From Balanoglossus misakiensis (taxonomy: Eukaryota > Hemichordata): a stretch of 64,000 nucleotides of DNA. The stretch covers positions 10,354,001-10,418,000 of the forward strand of contig CM082586.2 in NCBI GenBank assembly GCA_040954595.2, in the 5' to 3' direction. Of this stretch, positions 22,417 through 34,673 are shown in pieces; the first letter of the stretch is position 1, and every line of letters starts with the position of its first letter. The notes beneath the pieces were generated by a model. The model was not told the origin of the DNA. It did not search any database and was given only the letters and a program-made list of their open reading frames with translations. A program made the position numbers and the translations under genes.

Positions 22417-22762
22417 TGTCATAGTCCAGTGGTTAGAGCATCAGACCCATAATCAAAGAATCAAGAGTTTGATCCCTGGCATGGTTGTGGTGTTGTGTCC
22501 TCTGGCAAGGCAATTTACATCTCCTTGCCTCTCCCCGCCTATAAGAAAAGGGTAATTTGGTGGATCGGATATTGTAATGTGTATGTATAGGTCTGCTTTG
22601 CTGATATAAAAGCTGCACATGTGAGCTGTTGTTTGCTCCCCATGGAGTGGAATGGAATATTTTAGGTCCAACGACCTAGGTCAAATTACCATGGGAAACA
22701 CTTCAAAGCAGCACATTGAGATTTATTGCATAATGTGCTATATAAGTAATAAATATTATATT
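22417..22762 (+). mobile_element. tRNA-derived SINE, second full copy
   Basis: Starts GTCATAGTCCAGTGGTTAGA, with a better A box than the first copy, then CCCATAATC and GAGTTTGATCCC. It keeps GTGTCCTCTGGCAAGGCAAT, a central motif like that of other invertebrate SINEs, which the copy at 4353 has lost. The tail ends in GTGCTATATAAGTAATAAAT. The right flank ACATAAACAACACTC is the same as for the first copy, but the left flank differs, so this copy spread as part of a larger repeat. Confidence 0.8.
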
Positions 22763-22845
22763 GATATTATTACATAAACAACACTCTTACTTAGCAAAGG
22801 AAGTGGTCAGGTGAACTATATTCGCAGAGCTGACCAATTGTTTAA

Positions 22846-23187
22846 AGGGGCAAAGTCTCTCATCGCTGCCTTTTTTCAATTAATTATGTATGATACAAGA
22901 CGCCATTGATGTTATTCTACATGTGGATATATGGTGAATCAACATTCGACCACACACAACTTCCGCCTCGTTTGTACGATATGAGAGTAAAAACTCGCCC
23001 AAAATGAATAAATGGTAAAGAACGATTATTCATTTTGGCGAGTTTTTCACTCTCCTGTCTATAAGAGGGATGGAAGTTGTGTGTGGTTGAACGTTCATTC
23101 GCTATATATCCACATGTAGAATAACAAACGGTGTCTCTTATCAAATATAATATGGGAAAAGGGCAGCGAGAGAGAGACTTTGTCCCT
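22846..23187. mobile_element. 342-bp fold-back MITE, right TTAA lost
   Basis: Inverted arms start AGGGGCAAAGTCTCTC and, from the other end, AGGGACAAAGTCTCTCTC. TTAA is present on the left (22842-22845). On the right the arm runs directly into CACATGGGGATTAAATGC, the sequence that lies about 55 bp beyond the MITE in the copy at 5155. A small deletion therefore removed the right TTAA and flank. Same family as 4767-5097. Confidence 0.82.
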
Positions 23188-23720
23188 CACATGGGGATTA
23201 AATGCATATGCGTGTGTATTTAAAGTTAACTGTAAATCCCCAGGTTAATACGTGGCCAAAAGCACTGTAATTTGGCATTTCTAATGATGGTGAGATGTTG
23301 TTTGCTCCCCAGGGAGTTGAATGGAATATTTAGGTCCAACATCCTAGCTCAAATGACCATGGGACAACTTAAAGCACGTTGAGATTTAATGTGCTACATA
23401 AGTTATAAATATTATAAAAATATTATTACATAAACAACACTCTTCCTTAGCAAAGGAAGTGGTCAGGTGAAATATATTCGCAGAGCTGACCAATTCTTTA
23501 AGGAAAATTAAAGTTGGGTAATTTGGATGTATTCATACGAGTGTTGGTCAATGATAGGAAAGTCCTTTGTTCATTTTCAAAATGAAAACCAAAAATGCGA
23601 ACAAAACACACTGAATTACGTATGGGATATTGATGTTGCCTAATTTGCGTGACTCTACATTTACTTAAACTCTCACAGGGAGACAAATGTCACAGCAAAC
23701 GGAAAAATGATTATGCTAAG
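23188..23720. repeat. satellite fragment, SINE tail and ~170-bp repeat
   Basis: Repeats the order seen at 5155-5660: CACATGGGGATTAAATGCAT, a satellite piece with GGTTAATACGTGGCC, a headless SINE tail with GGGAGTTGAATGG, then the ~170-bp unit with TGCGAACAAAACACACTGAA. It ends abruptly where the 1.97-kb direct repeat starts. Confidence 0.75.
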
Positions 23721-25689
23721 CAATACGCCAACCTTTAAAATATTACTTTAGAAAGTTTGTATTCATACTTTCTTCAAGTTGTCATAACGCTACCCCGAAA
23801 TGTGTTTAAGTATTGCCTTTGTATTAATGGGCTAGATTCATGGCGTTATATGTCATAAATTAAAAAGCCAACCCTTATTGATTTTGATAATATTTATGTC
23901 GGAGAATCCACAATGAAAAATATGTATTTCAATTTCATAACTCAAAATGATTTTCAAATCCATGACCTTATTTTCAACTCCAGTGATCGTACATCCTGAA
24001 CCTTGTGCCAGTAAATGATTGGCCATTACAGGGTTAATGGGCACTCTCCCGTTCTCTTCCTCCGCAGTTTCATTCATGTTCTTGTTTGACGGAAATGGGT
24101 GTGACCAGACGCTTGAATGTTTTCATGTGGGTGTCGTTGTTCATCGGGATCGGTCTCCTGGTGTGTCTGTACAGGTACGCAAGGAGAAACTGCCCACAAG
24201 AAGCTGCGAGTGAAACTATTTAAGGTAGTATGTGCCTCGCGGTCCGAGATTCAGACAAATGATAGTCCTCAAAACTTTTTCAAGTCTTTGATTTACTAAA
24301 GTGTATGGTGAGTCTCTTTGAAAACAACAAAAACATTACTCACCATATTGTTATTTTTTTGAAAGTTTAAAATGAAGTTGACAATGTACCAAACAGATTC
24401 TATTTATTTCTTCATGACCATGTTCACCCCAAGGTCATATGGACCTGCAAGTATATGCCAGAGCCAGAGTCGACATTACCGAAGCCAGAGTTCAAAGCTT
24501 GCAGGTCACCCCTTGCCAGCTCATGTCTAGCTAAACTGCCATGGATGCCAAGAGATATAGGACTACAGTAACCTGTAGATGGTTTCAGTATGTTTGAAGA
24601 AAGTGGTGGCGCACTTTTGGCTACATTTGAAATGGCTATGGTACCAGTGGTTGAATTTGCAAAGGTGACCTTTGACCTGGTATCATTAAAGATATTAAAG
24701 AACGATTGAACATTCCTTGTTGTCGTAAAATGACATCTGTAATAACTTATATTTTATCTGTTCATCTTGAAGTACTATATATTTAAACGCCAATTTTCCA
24801 TTGCCAATCAAGTTTTTACAAATAAATTGTAATATGCATGTTGATTTTACAAAAACTCCTTACTTCCAAGTGAATTCTGTTACACATCACGTAAATATTT
24901 TCCCCACGAATTCTTCAGTTGCTGACTCGGAAATTTCATATATTGGGCAGAAATTGGATACATTACCGAGCCATTAAAATTACAGTTTTCTATTTTAATT
25001 GATCTTCCATAACTTCAAGTACTTTGATTTGACATAAATTAAAAACATCATGGTGAATAAATAAAAAATCTTTGATTATCTAATTGTGCATGTTTACATG
25101 GTTTTATTTTAGTATGCTGGGTACTTAATGTCTAATTGCTCGCTGATTTTATACTGTTCAAGATGACAATCTAATTTTAGTTTTCAGCTGATAATGGAAA
25201 TCACTGATTAAAAAAATTGAATTTTGTCATGAATAAACTTGTTGTTCATGGCAGTTGCTGTATTTTGTTTCATGTGTATTCAATTTTTGCAAGAATACCA
25301 TTGAGCACAGTTTGATTTGATTAAACACGTTTATCGGAAAATTTTGTCATTTGAAATATCTGTTTTTGCGCCCTCTACCATTTGACCAAATGATTCTCTT
25401 ATTTTGGTGGCCTTTGTCTGTGTATATGAGAATACTATAGTACTCTCGCATCGATGATAGTAGAAGTTGAAAACGTCTCTTGCCACGTGGCCTAGAAGAA
25501 AGGTGATCTTTAGAGTAAAATAAAACAAACTATCCAGATAGGAAGCTAGAAAAGAAGTTGAATCGTTGAAATTTTATTTATTTTTATATTGTTAATATCG
25601 TTGGTGATGTTGACTGGCCGACAATCTTTGTCACACCAGTATTTGCAGGTAGATTAAAACATTGCCTATTCCAGCAATAATCACAACAG
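23721..25689. repeat. 1.97-kb direct repeat, copy 1
   Basis: Starts CAATACGCCAACCTTTAAAA and ends GCAATAATCACAACAG. It is nearly identical to 40507-42474, with scattered single-base changes and one-base indels in A/T runs. Shared landmarks are GTGCCTCGCGGTCCGAGATT and GCCAGAGCCAGAGTCGACAT. No terminal repeats and no target duplication were found at either copy. No recognisable protein. It may be a non-autonomous mobile element or a segmental duplication. Confidence 0.88.
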
Positions 25690-25963
25690 TCTTACTTTTT
25701 CTATCTTTGTAAGCGTTAATCTTTATTGACCTCGCTTGTTGTTTTGTGTTTTTGTGTTGTTTTTGTTTTTGTTTTGTTTTTTTAGTAGTTTCATAATTTT
25801 ATTTGTATTTTTAAAATGTTTTCCTGTTTTTTGTTTACTTTTTTATTTTTTTTACTATTTGTTGATTGTAATGCTGTATGGGTCTCGACTGTCGGTCCCA
25901 ACTTGTCATATAATTAGGTAGTACTGGAGTCAGTGGAAACCCAGGTGCCCGCATAATTTCAGG
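25690..25963. other. T-rich spacer
   Basis: Poly-T/TTTTG-rich stretch (25740-25860). It contains GGGTCTCGACTGTCGGTCCC at 25880-25899, which recurs at 42785 about 300 bp after the second 1.97-kb repeat. No gene. Confidence 0.5.
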
Positions 25964-27200
25964 TGTAGTGACACCGTGTATTGTCATGTTAATGAATAGG
26001 GCTTCGTTAGCTAAGTTTCGTGTAGTAAGAGAGCACACTTCAATTTAGGTCTTGAAGGGAGCAACAAGTCGGGTCTCCCTGCTCAGTGAGTAGAAATACT
26101 AGGGGAAATATTGCACCATACCTTGCTGTGTCCATGTAATGCTGTAGCGCGCATTAGTGCTCTCAGGACCACTGTTTCTGCAATTCGAGTGGAAGTAAAT
26201 TCAGTACTTCTAGAAAGCAGAATTGTGCTTATTCAGTGCAAACCGGTGTGGTCGGGCGATTGGCGTGGCTGGCATGGTCGTATGTGGTGTGGCTGGAAAT
26301 TGCTCCAAGCAGAGTTCTGTGGAACCATCCTATAGACCCGGTATTGCTGAGCATGAAGTGTGGTGAAGAATTCTCGTGTAAGTAATGTATTTGTTTATTT
26401 ATTTACTATAACTTAAATTTATATTTTATGGATATTTATGTCAAATTCGACAATTTGTAAGTAATAGGACGGTCATAGTTAAAGCATAATTTTCCATGAT
26501 ATCACATGTAATCATGACGCTTTAACTAGTCCAAATTTCTGATAATTATTATTGAGAAACGTCAGTATTCATTTGTGAACAGTTGCTAAGGTGGACATTT
26601 CAGTCAATGTTTGTTGATTTTTCATTCAGCCATTTAACCCAAGACTTGCATCTAACAAGTCAGTCTTCAGTGTGTTTACTTGACTACTGGAGGACTACAA
26701 GTGGTAGAAAACATGGTGTATCACAGATTGTATGTGTAATGTGGATCGTCGCTACATCGTTCATCTATACAGGACTCCATCCCATATTGTGGTTGAATCA
26801 TGATTGTTTACTATGAATGTTATATACAGCTAAGTGACACTTACCATTGTTTAGACAATATGCAATAGACAATAAACTATAGTGATATTGTGAATATATT
26901 CATTTATGTAATATATTAAGTAACCCATTGTATTGTATGACCAATTGTATCAGCATACCTGTACCTGCTAAATTGGTTAGGACAGAGACATTTGATATTG
27001 TGCATATTGTGCACAAAAATTATATTCCTAGTATTATCTTTATATTATTTAATTGATTTAAATTAAATCAACTGTATTATTGTATCCGCACTGGTTTGTG
27101 TAGTTTCTCCCCATACCTTATCCACGGATGTTTACTCCTTGGCACTGAGAGCTGCTCAATATTTATCCTGGAATCAGAGGGGTGCCCTCCACCTCTGACA
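25964..27200 (+). repeat. probable Gmr1-like 5' LTR
   Basis: The right edge is set by the primer-binding site: the LTR ends ...CCTCTGACA at 27200. The left edge is a guess at TGTAGTGACACC, giving the TG...CA form and about 1.24 kb. AATAAA stands at about 26870. No second LTR exists in the window, so the start cannot be proved. Confidence 0.45.
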
Positions 27201-27202
27201 TT

Positions 27203-27219
27203 TGGGGGCTCGTCCGGGA
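27203..27219 (+). other. primer-binding site, tRNA-Pro type
   Basis: TGGGGGCTCGTCCGGGA matches the well-known tRNA-Pro primer site used by many retroviruses and some LTR retrotransposons. It is two bases after the inferred LTR end and upstream of gag, as expected. Confidence 0.85.
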
Positions 27220-27500
27220 GTTTTATCGTTTTGTTGTGCATTTGTTTGTATACTATCATAAATTGTTGCCATATAGTGGAGACCATGGTTTTGATAGGTA
27301 GAGATTCTGCAAATTGTGAAGACGGTGCTGGGTCTGTAGGCTGGTACTGTTACTGTATGTGCGCTTGTGGTTTCCTGCTATATAATATGGGCCGTGTTGG
27401 TTTGCGTCGTGCGTTTGGCTGTGTTGACTTGTGCTGAATGCCCTGTACTGCTAGGGGTTGTCAAACTGGGGGTTGTAAATCGCGATACAGCAAAGCATAT

Positions 27501-29300
27501 ATGCAGAAAGAATATCTAAGATAGGGAGAAAATTTGGGTTGGAAGGGACTGCTTTAAAAGATTATGTTAGAGAGGAACAAATTAGACAGAGGGATCTTAG
27601 GGCTACTGAGAGAGAGGAGCAGAGAGAAGATAATAGGCGGCGCGAGGAACATGAGAGAGAGATACTGAAAATGCAAATTCACTTACAAGAATTAAAATTG
27701 AAAGGGGAAAATACAGAACAGCAGGTTACTGAAAATAATTTGGCCAAAGCGCGTGCTCCGAGACTACAGGGTTTTCGTGAGGATGTTGATGATATGGATG
27801 CGTACCTTCAACGTTTTCAGCGCTACGCCACTGCTCAGAAGTGGGAAAAAGATGACTGGGGGTGAATCTCAGTGCATATTGTTACAAGGTAAGGATGTAT
27901 CCACATACAACCAAATGCCTGCAGCGTCTGCAAATAATTATGATGAATTGAAACCAGAGTTATTGAGGGCTTACCAGTTAAGTGAGGAGAGTTTTCATGA
28001 CAAGTTCCGTTCGTGTATGCCACATTATGATGAAAGTGCTCAAAAGTTTATGGACCGTATTGGTGACTATTTGGGCAGATGGGTAGAACTGGCTGGTACT
28101 CCAAAGACGTACAATGGGCTTACAGATCTGTTACTTCGAGAGCAGTTTATTGGAGTATGTTCCAGAGACATGGCAATGTTCATTAGAGAGCGACGGCCAG
28201 AGAATGTCCAAGAGATGGTATCTACTGCCTCAAAATACTTAGATGCCCGAGGGTGGTGGAAACTGCCAAGTAATGCCAAGAATAATCCAAGGAGCCAGCC
28301 GACAGCAAATACCAAGCCTTCTGTATATCCAAATCAAGTAAATAAGTTTAATAACAAAACCAATGGTTCCCATGTTTTTAAAGGTACGTGCTTCGTATGT
28401 GGTAAAGGTGGTCATATGGCCAAAGATTGTAGAAGTAAGCCAAAGATGCATAAGACGGCGGTATTGTTAACTGAAGAAGATAGAAACTATCCACCTAAAC
28501 AAGAATGTACACATTGGGGCAACCGTCAACAGCCCAGGGGACTAGACACTGGTTATGCATGTATGGTGGTAGCAATGGAAATAGATAAAACAGATGCAAC
28601 ACTGAATAAGGAGTTCGTGTTACCATGTGGTCATAAGCTCCCAGTGATGAGTGCTGCTTGTAGTGCCCATGGAGTGAAGAAGATGCCGGTAATGAAGGGA
28701 TTGCTCGATGGTAAGCTGGTTAGCGTTTTGCGTGATAGTGGGTGTAGTAGCGTGGTAGTTCGAAGAAGTCTGGTGTCAAGTAATCAGCTGACTGGTGAGT
28801 ACAGGACGTGTGTTCTGATAGATGGGACTATTAGAAGAGTACCTGTAGCCTCTATAAAAGTTGATACCCCTTACTTTGTTGGTGATGTTACTGCACTGTG
28901 CATGATGAACCATGTGTATGATTTAATACTGGGCAACATTGATGGTGTATCTGACCCTTCGAATCCTGATACTACATGGCAGGAACCATTGCCGACATGT
29001 AGACTGTGTACAACTGTTGGACAGGTACCAGGTTTAGCAAATGCTGTGGAGACCAGAGCCCAGAAGATAGCCAACCAAAAACCAATCAGAGAGCTTAAAG
29101 TACCTAAAGCTGTTGGTGAAGTGGTGATGCCAGGGAAGCTTCAACAAGCTCAAGAAGAAGACTCCACTCTTGACAAACTACGTGAGAAGGCAATTTTGGG
29201 TGACGAGAAAGTGACTAGGAATGGAGGTAGGTTGAAGTTCATCATGAAAGATGGGATCCTGTACAGAGAGTTCAATTCGCCAATGGTCCAATTTGGTGAA
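27501..29300 (+). pseudogene. Gmr1-like Gag-protease, frameshifted
   Basis: An ATG at 27501 is the likely start, but the frame breaks within about 20 codons. The frame at 27539-27865 gives a charged coiled-coil-like Gag N-terminus rich in Glu/Arg (REEQREDNRRREEHE). After a break near 27858-27890, the frame at 27890-29300 continues through capsid (FMDRIGDYLGRWVELA), a single zinc knuckle CFVCGKGGHMAKDC (~28388), and a protease-like RDSGCSSVVVRR (~28735). A linker (GGRLKFIMKDGILYREF) follows. In ordinary Gypsy elements this linker precedes integrase, not reverse transcriptase. The frame is cut by the nested transposon. Confidence 0.82.
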
Positions 29301-29395
29301 AAGCTGTTACACACTGCGGGAAATACTAGAGCTATGTTGGGCAGTATTCCGCGAAGCGCGAGCTCCCATGTTCACCATAGCAACGCATTGCCAAG

Positions 29396-30046
29396 ATGGC
29401 GGCGCCCGTGTTGATCGATGCCGAGAAAGTTATAAAACGCAAATTGCGAGAGGCAAAATCTGTGCTTAAACGTAAAAAATGCGTGTCGGACAATCTGTAT
29501 ATACACCCACTCTTTGATGAACTTGAGGATGTGACAACAAGGGCCATATTTCGAAACGACAAGCTGTCAAAGGACAAGATTCGTTGGCGTGACGTCGCCG
29601 TATTTCCCATGTTTCAGCGTGATATGACCTACTGGCAGAAGACCTTCTACGCTCGGCTGTCAACATCCCCGTCGTTAAGGTCACCATGGCAAAGCAGCTT
29701 TACACGACAAATGCCGAGGGAAGTATTTGATGTTTTTCATCAGTTTGCTACTCGGACCGGTTTTGGTATCGACGAGAAGACCTCCAGGGCTATCATAACC
29801 TTGACCTTCACAAGTTCCTTGAAGCTATTGTATGTGATACGGAAAGGTTATTGCTACGAGGGCGCTATCGGTCAGCATACAGAGAATATCCTAGAGAAGA
29901 AAGTCCGTGGAAAGAGGGTAGCTGTTATATTCACACCTGAGAAGCCCTGTGTTGTGAAATATTTTATCAACAGGGAGACTGTTGCTGTTAGATTCAGCTT
30001 TGGTGCCTGGAACAAACATGGAATTCCATTACATCCAGAGAACTGA
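29396..30046 (+). CDS. 216-aa accessory protein of the nested transposon, unknown function
   Basis: An intact frame starting at ATG in a good context (CCAAGATGGCGGCG), about 57 bp inside the inverted-repeat core. The N-terminus is basic (EKVIKRKLREAKSVLKRKK). The middle holds a Trp/Phe-rich FPMFQRDMTYWQKTFY; the C-terminus is a beta-like stretch (RGKRVAVIFTPEKPCVVKYF). No signal peptide or membrane segment. I do not recognise the family. AATAAA at 30175 would end the transcript. Its place opposite the transposase, within the same terminal repeats, suggests a second transposition factor such as a DNA-binding partner, but that is inference. Confidence 0.72.
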   Translation: MAAPVLIDAEKVIKRKLREAKSVLKRKKCVSDNLYIHPLFDELEDVTTRAIFRNDKLSKDKIRWRDVAVFPMFQRDMTYWQKTFYARLSTSPSLRSPWQSSFTRQMPREVFDVFHQFATRTGFGIDEKTSRAIITLTFTSSLKLLYVIRKGYCYEGAIGQHTENILEKKVRGKRVAVIFTPEKPCVVKYFINRETVAVRFSFGAWNKHGIPLHPEN

Positions 30047-31004
30047 ACCCTATTGATTTTTCACACTGATTCAACCCATCTGAGGAACATTTTTTTCCTG
30101 ATCTGTGGCACATGTTGTTCAGTGTAGATGTATCAGTCTGTCAAGACAGTCCTCTCACAATTGACATATATTCAAATAAAAAAAGGAAAATTAGAAGACT
30201 CAAAAATTCATCACTTGTCTTTATTTATCTACATTCAATACAAATGAACAGATAATGTTTACAAAATTTCCTAAACTGTAAAATTCTTTTTTTCCATCAT
30301 TATTGTAACATAGATTTTTCATTAGTTTCAGAAAAAAATGTATGTTACCTACAATCAACATTGATAAGTCAATCAAAACTGCTCATCTAACAGTTAACCA
30401 GGATTTCTGGTCTAAATTTAATTAATATTTACAATTAATTCCATGACAAAATTTATAAATATCAAGAATTTGATGAGACTTAATTCTTTATTTTTTCACA
30501 AATTCATTAAAATTTCGTGCAGGTGCAGAATAAACAACTCCTCAAGAAAAATGTAAAACTTTTCTATCAAGCTTATGTATGTCATACATTTTAATTTTGC
30601 AAAGCACTGCAATCACTATACGATTAAGGGTTTATTCACAATACTTAATAGTGGTAAGATAAGTTTCAATTTCCCTGTCCCCATACATGCACACATATAC
30701 AAAATCCCATAAGAAACATATCATCTCCAGTTCAAAAAGTGTGAATTCATGTGATTTGTGATCTCCATTTTTATTAAATGCAGCTCTCAACTACAGATGA
30801 GTCTTTATAATTCTGTAATGTAATTAATACTATAGTTATCCTTTAATTCTAAAGTAGCACACAGTGACACAATCCACTGTTTCAAATTCAATCATTGTTC
30901 ACAGCATAAGTTTCTTGAGTTTATTTGATATTTTACCAGTGACAGCTGCTTTTTTTATGTCATCCATAATTGGGTCAACACATATTTCACAGGCAGTCAT
31001 TGTT
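30047..31004. other. convergent 3' region between the two transposon genes
   Basis: A non-coding AT-rich stretch that holds the 3' untranslated parts of both genes. AATAAA lies at 30175-30180 for the plus-strand gene. TTTATT motifs, for example near 30220, could serve the minus-strand gene. No RNA gene or repeat seen. Confidence 0.55.
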
Positions 31005-34000
31005 TCATTTTTTTAAATTGCCACACATACAGTAGCCTGCATTCTCATAATATCGACTGGGAATGTATTTTTCTTTTTCTTTAAGCTCAAATTGACCTAC
31101 ATTTGCATTTCTATAGTTGTCAGCTTTTGGACTTTTGTTCCTCAGCCAAAAAAGCATCACATATTCGTGTCGAAATATGAGGGCCCACCTATTTTGAGGT
31201 GTAGAATTTTCACTGAATTCTAGCAGGCGTAGATGCTTTGCCTCTCTGCCTTCCATTGTGTTTAGGCCTAATCCCAGACTGAATTGCTTATAGATACTAG
31301 TGGTGTGTTTTGGGACTACATAACCAATGTGCCACACAGTATTATTGACATTCAGAAACAGGGAATGTAGATTAAAGTACCACCGACACTTATGCCTAAG
31401 TACAAGCAAATCTCCCTCATTTATGTTGAATCGTGAGAATAACAAAGTGATATCTCTAAGCAAGATACCAGTATATGTGTAGAGAGCTAATTGAGCCCGA
31501 CGCTTTGGTCTGTCTGTATCGCTTCTCAATGCTAATACCAATCCTATGAAATGCCAAGCAAGTTTGCGAGACTCCTCACCAGTGAAGCGATAAACCACAT
31601 TAATGTTGGCATTTGACTTGACACTATTTTCATTGAAGTATTTTACAATCTTATTATACAACTTTCCAGCTTTTACTTGATATTTTAGGGCAGACAGGAA
31701 TTTGTACAGATATGACTCGTTAGGTAGATTCTCAATTTTAACTCCATTTTCACGACCCTTTTCCGAAGTGTGGGCAACTGCGTCAATCAGTAATCGTTGG
31801 AAGTAGTATTGCCATGCATTGTTCTTTAAATGCAATGGCTCAGCCTTGGCACAATCAATAAATCTACCCAACGGTGGTACAAATTCCTGTCTTGACCTCA
31901 GACTGGCTATAAATTGTGTGATTTTGGGTCGCACTGTTTTGGGCTTTCCAGTTTTAATTTTCTTAGTTGACTTCAACTTTTCAACAGCTTCTGCATCTTT
32001 AATTCTTTTCTGATATTTCCATTCATCCCACTTCTGACCTGGGCCAATTTCTGCTCCAATACAATCAATATCATTTTTGGAACGTTAGCAAATGAGCTGA
32101 AATACTTTGCTGCATTGCTTAGTTCTCCAGACACACTGGCCAATCCCTTCTGATCAAAGGGTAAAAGTGACACCTGAAAAGTTACATCAAGACTGCCAAC
32201 TTTATATTTACGTTTCTCAATACACTCAAGGTCTTTTGACAATGCAATTGCAAATTCAATCATTATGGGGTCATCCTCTTTTATGTTTGCCCCTAATAGG
32301 AGAAAATTGTGGTCTGGGCTAGCAACACGGTGGGTCACATTCAAGAAACTAACTAGCCATGCAGTGGCCTGTCCATGTTTGCCAAACGGAGCCCCGTCAG
32401 CACCTATACTGATTTGAAATGAGCCCTCCTGTTTACCGAACCAGTTAAGAATATCAGGCTGTGTTTCCCCCATATTTAAATATAAACTGGCAATCTTAAT
32501 AAGCAACTCCTCAGGGTTTCTTTTTAAGCCGACTTGTTTGCCTTCAGATGATATAATTGGCTCAAGATTTCCAATGTCAAGGTTACTTACATACTGTACA
32601 ACTTTTGTGTATGGGAGCAGTCTTGGTATTCTACAGCCAGAATGAATTTCTAATGCTTTCCTAGGATGTTTCAAGTTGGAGAACATCTGAAGTTCACTCT
32701 GCCTCAGACAGTTATATTTTCGTTTGGATAGTACTCCGCCCTCATACATAGTTCTGACACTCCTCACCAAATTGTTCTCACTTTTCTCAAATTTACTGAT
32801 GTATTTATCAAATACTGATGGCATTACTTTTTTACTGATTTGGGGAGAGGTTCTGAAGAATGTTTTCATTTGGTCAGGAGTGGCAGAATTAACAAGAGTA
32901 TACCACAAACCATCAAGTGCTGCTTTTGGTGGATGTAGTACATTCGGTTTATTTATACCTTTGGCTGGGCTTACATCTGTAGTTGCTACATGAATATTTA
33001 TGGCTGCTGATAAGGTTTCACACCTACGTTCATACTGTTGACGTCGCGACAGCTTCAAAGATTCACTATTATCTGCACATACTTCAGTGTTCTTGTGGAC
33101 CCATTTAGAGCGTTTCACATTAACAACATCAACAGGAATCTGAAAGATTAAGTGTGTGATAAATATATACTAATTAGAATATAATCATTATATATAAAAT
33201 AAAATCTTCTTACAAGTTAATCATTAATTTAAATGTCCTTGATAAGAAATACACACGTGTAGCCTGTATTTTTCTGACAACTTCTGCAATAAAAATCCTA
33301 AAAAATATACATAGTTTGTTGGAAAACCTAGATGTTTTGCATCAAAGCTGAACCCATTTTGTTATCATTGTTTACACAGGATCATGTGACATGAAGTTCA
33401 AAAAGCGAATTTGGGCTAAAATTTGAAGAGGATTTATACAAATCTGAGATTTTTAAAATTATGACTAAGTCTATTTATCTGATCTAGCTTACCTTTCTCT
33501 TATTATTCTTTGTAGCTAAGATCTCACAAATCTTACTGTTCTTCTTCTCTAGTCTAGCTAGCTGGGTTGAGGATCTTTTTACTAGTCTCCTAGCTGCACT
33601 CAACTTATTCAACTTATCCTGAATTATGCTTTCTTCCTCATCTCTCTTTCTCTTTCTCTGTCTACACCACTCTCCTAAGTTAAACCTGTGTTTAGTCTGT
33701 CCTCTCTTTGTTCTAACTACCAATAGGTTGTTGGCCACGCTCCCAGACAAAGATCTAGTCTTCAATTTCTCCTGATATAGTTGTTGTAAACACTTCTCTT
33801 CAGCTACCTGTCTCGCTATCTTTTGGTCCTTTGCCCACTGGCCTATGTTGAAGTAACTTTTCCCTTTTCTATTCGGCATAACAATAGACAAACTTTTAAG
33901 AAGTGCGCTACTCCTGTTGAATAGTTTGCCCCACATGGCTCTAAATCTATACCTGAAAAGGGTGAACAAGAGAAATATCTTTACAATAATTATCTATCCG

Positions 34001-34673
34001 AGGGAAGCAAAAACAAAACACCTGCTCATTATACTTCCTCCAGAAATTGAGGTCAAAGGTGACATAGAAAGAATGTGGGTAACCTTACCATAACAATCTC
34101 GCCCATTCATTTTTTTCTTATTTCGTTTTCACCCTCGAATTTCCAGCGAATTATATCAAGAATATATTTTAGCACAAACTATTGGTTTCTGATTTTTCAG
34201 TTACGGTCTTATTTTCTGTCAATTCTATGAACAATATCACCATGTCGCCGAAAATTCGAAGCGCCGCCATTACAATCAATGTAACCCGTGCTGCTGCCAA
34301 GGAACACACAGGGTCGTATATTTTCGCTTGGTATGATTTCGTCATATTGCTTGTAGCAGCATTTTAAACATGGAATCCTATGTTTACGTATAAAAGACTA
34401 AATTCGTATGGTTTTCAAATTGAAAAAAACAATTCTGTGAAGCTGAATCGTTGTAATTTTTAGTGTTTGTTTATGGTTGCTTAGGACGGCTTCTGCTATA
34501 GCAACGGCCAGGGACTGTCAGCGGGTGATCAAAATGTTCAAGTTATTTGGCTGATACACATAAATAACACAGCAGAATCGCAACTTTATTTCATATTGTC
34601 TCTGACATCTTGCTAATTTTACTAAACAAAACTTGGAATAAAGCAATATTACTCACCGAATTATGCTGTGCAT
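31005..34673 (-). pseudogene. putative transposase, three exons, one frameshift
   Basis: Minus-strand exons inferred from in-phase splice sites: 34673-34657 (ATGCACAGC...), 33952-33493, and 33139-31005; about 890 codons. Exon 2 is very basic (RQRKRKRDEEE; KLSAARRLVKRSSTQLARLE) and may bind DNA. Exon 3 carries GADGAPFGKHGQATAWLVSF, then PFDQKGLASVSGELSNAAKY, KSRQEF-like SLRSRQEFVPPLGRFID, KAEPLHLKNNAWQ, GLGLNTMEGREAKH, FRHEYVMLFWLR, and a Cys pair near the end (GYCMCG). Asp and Glu in these motifs could be catalytic. I have met such proteins as uncharacterised transposon products of marine invertebrates, but cannot name the superfamily. A single base is out of phase at T5 32074-32078 (an A run in the gene). 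Otherwise the gene is open. Confidence 0.7.

Noticed and set aside
29332-29687. minus-strand frames across the 216-aa gene
   Set aside because: They are antisense shadows of a longer intact frame with a good start context.
34182-34367. 61-aa plus-strand frame between transposase exons 1 and 2
   Set aside because: It lies in the first intron of the minus-strand gene and shows no conserved motif.
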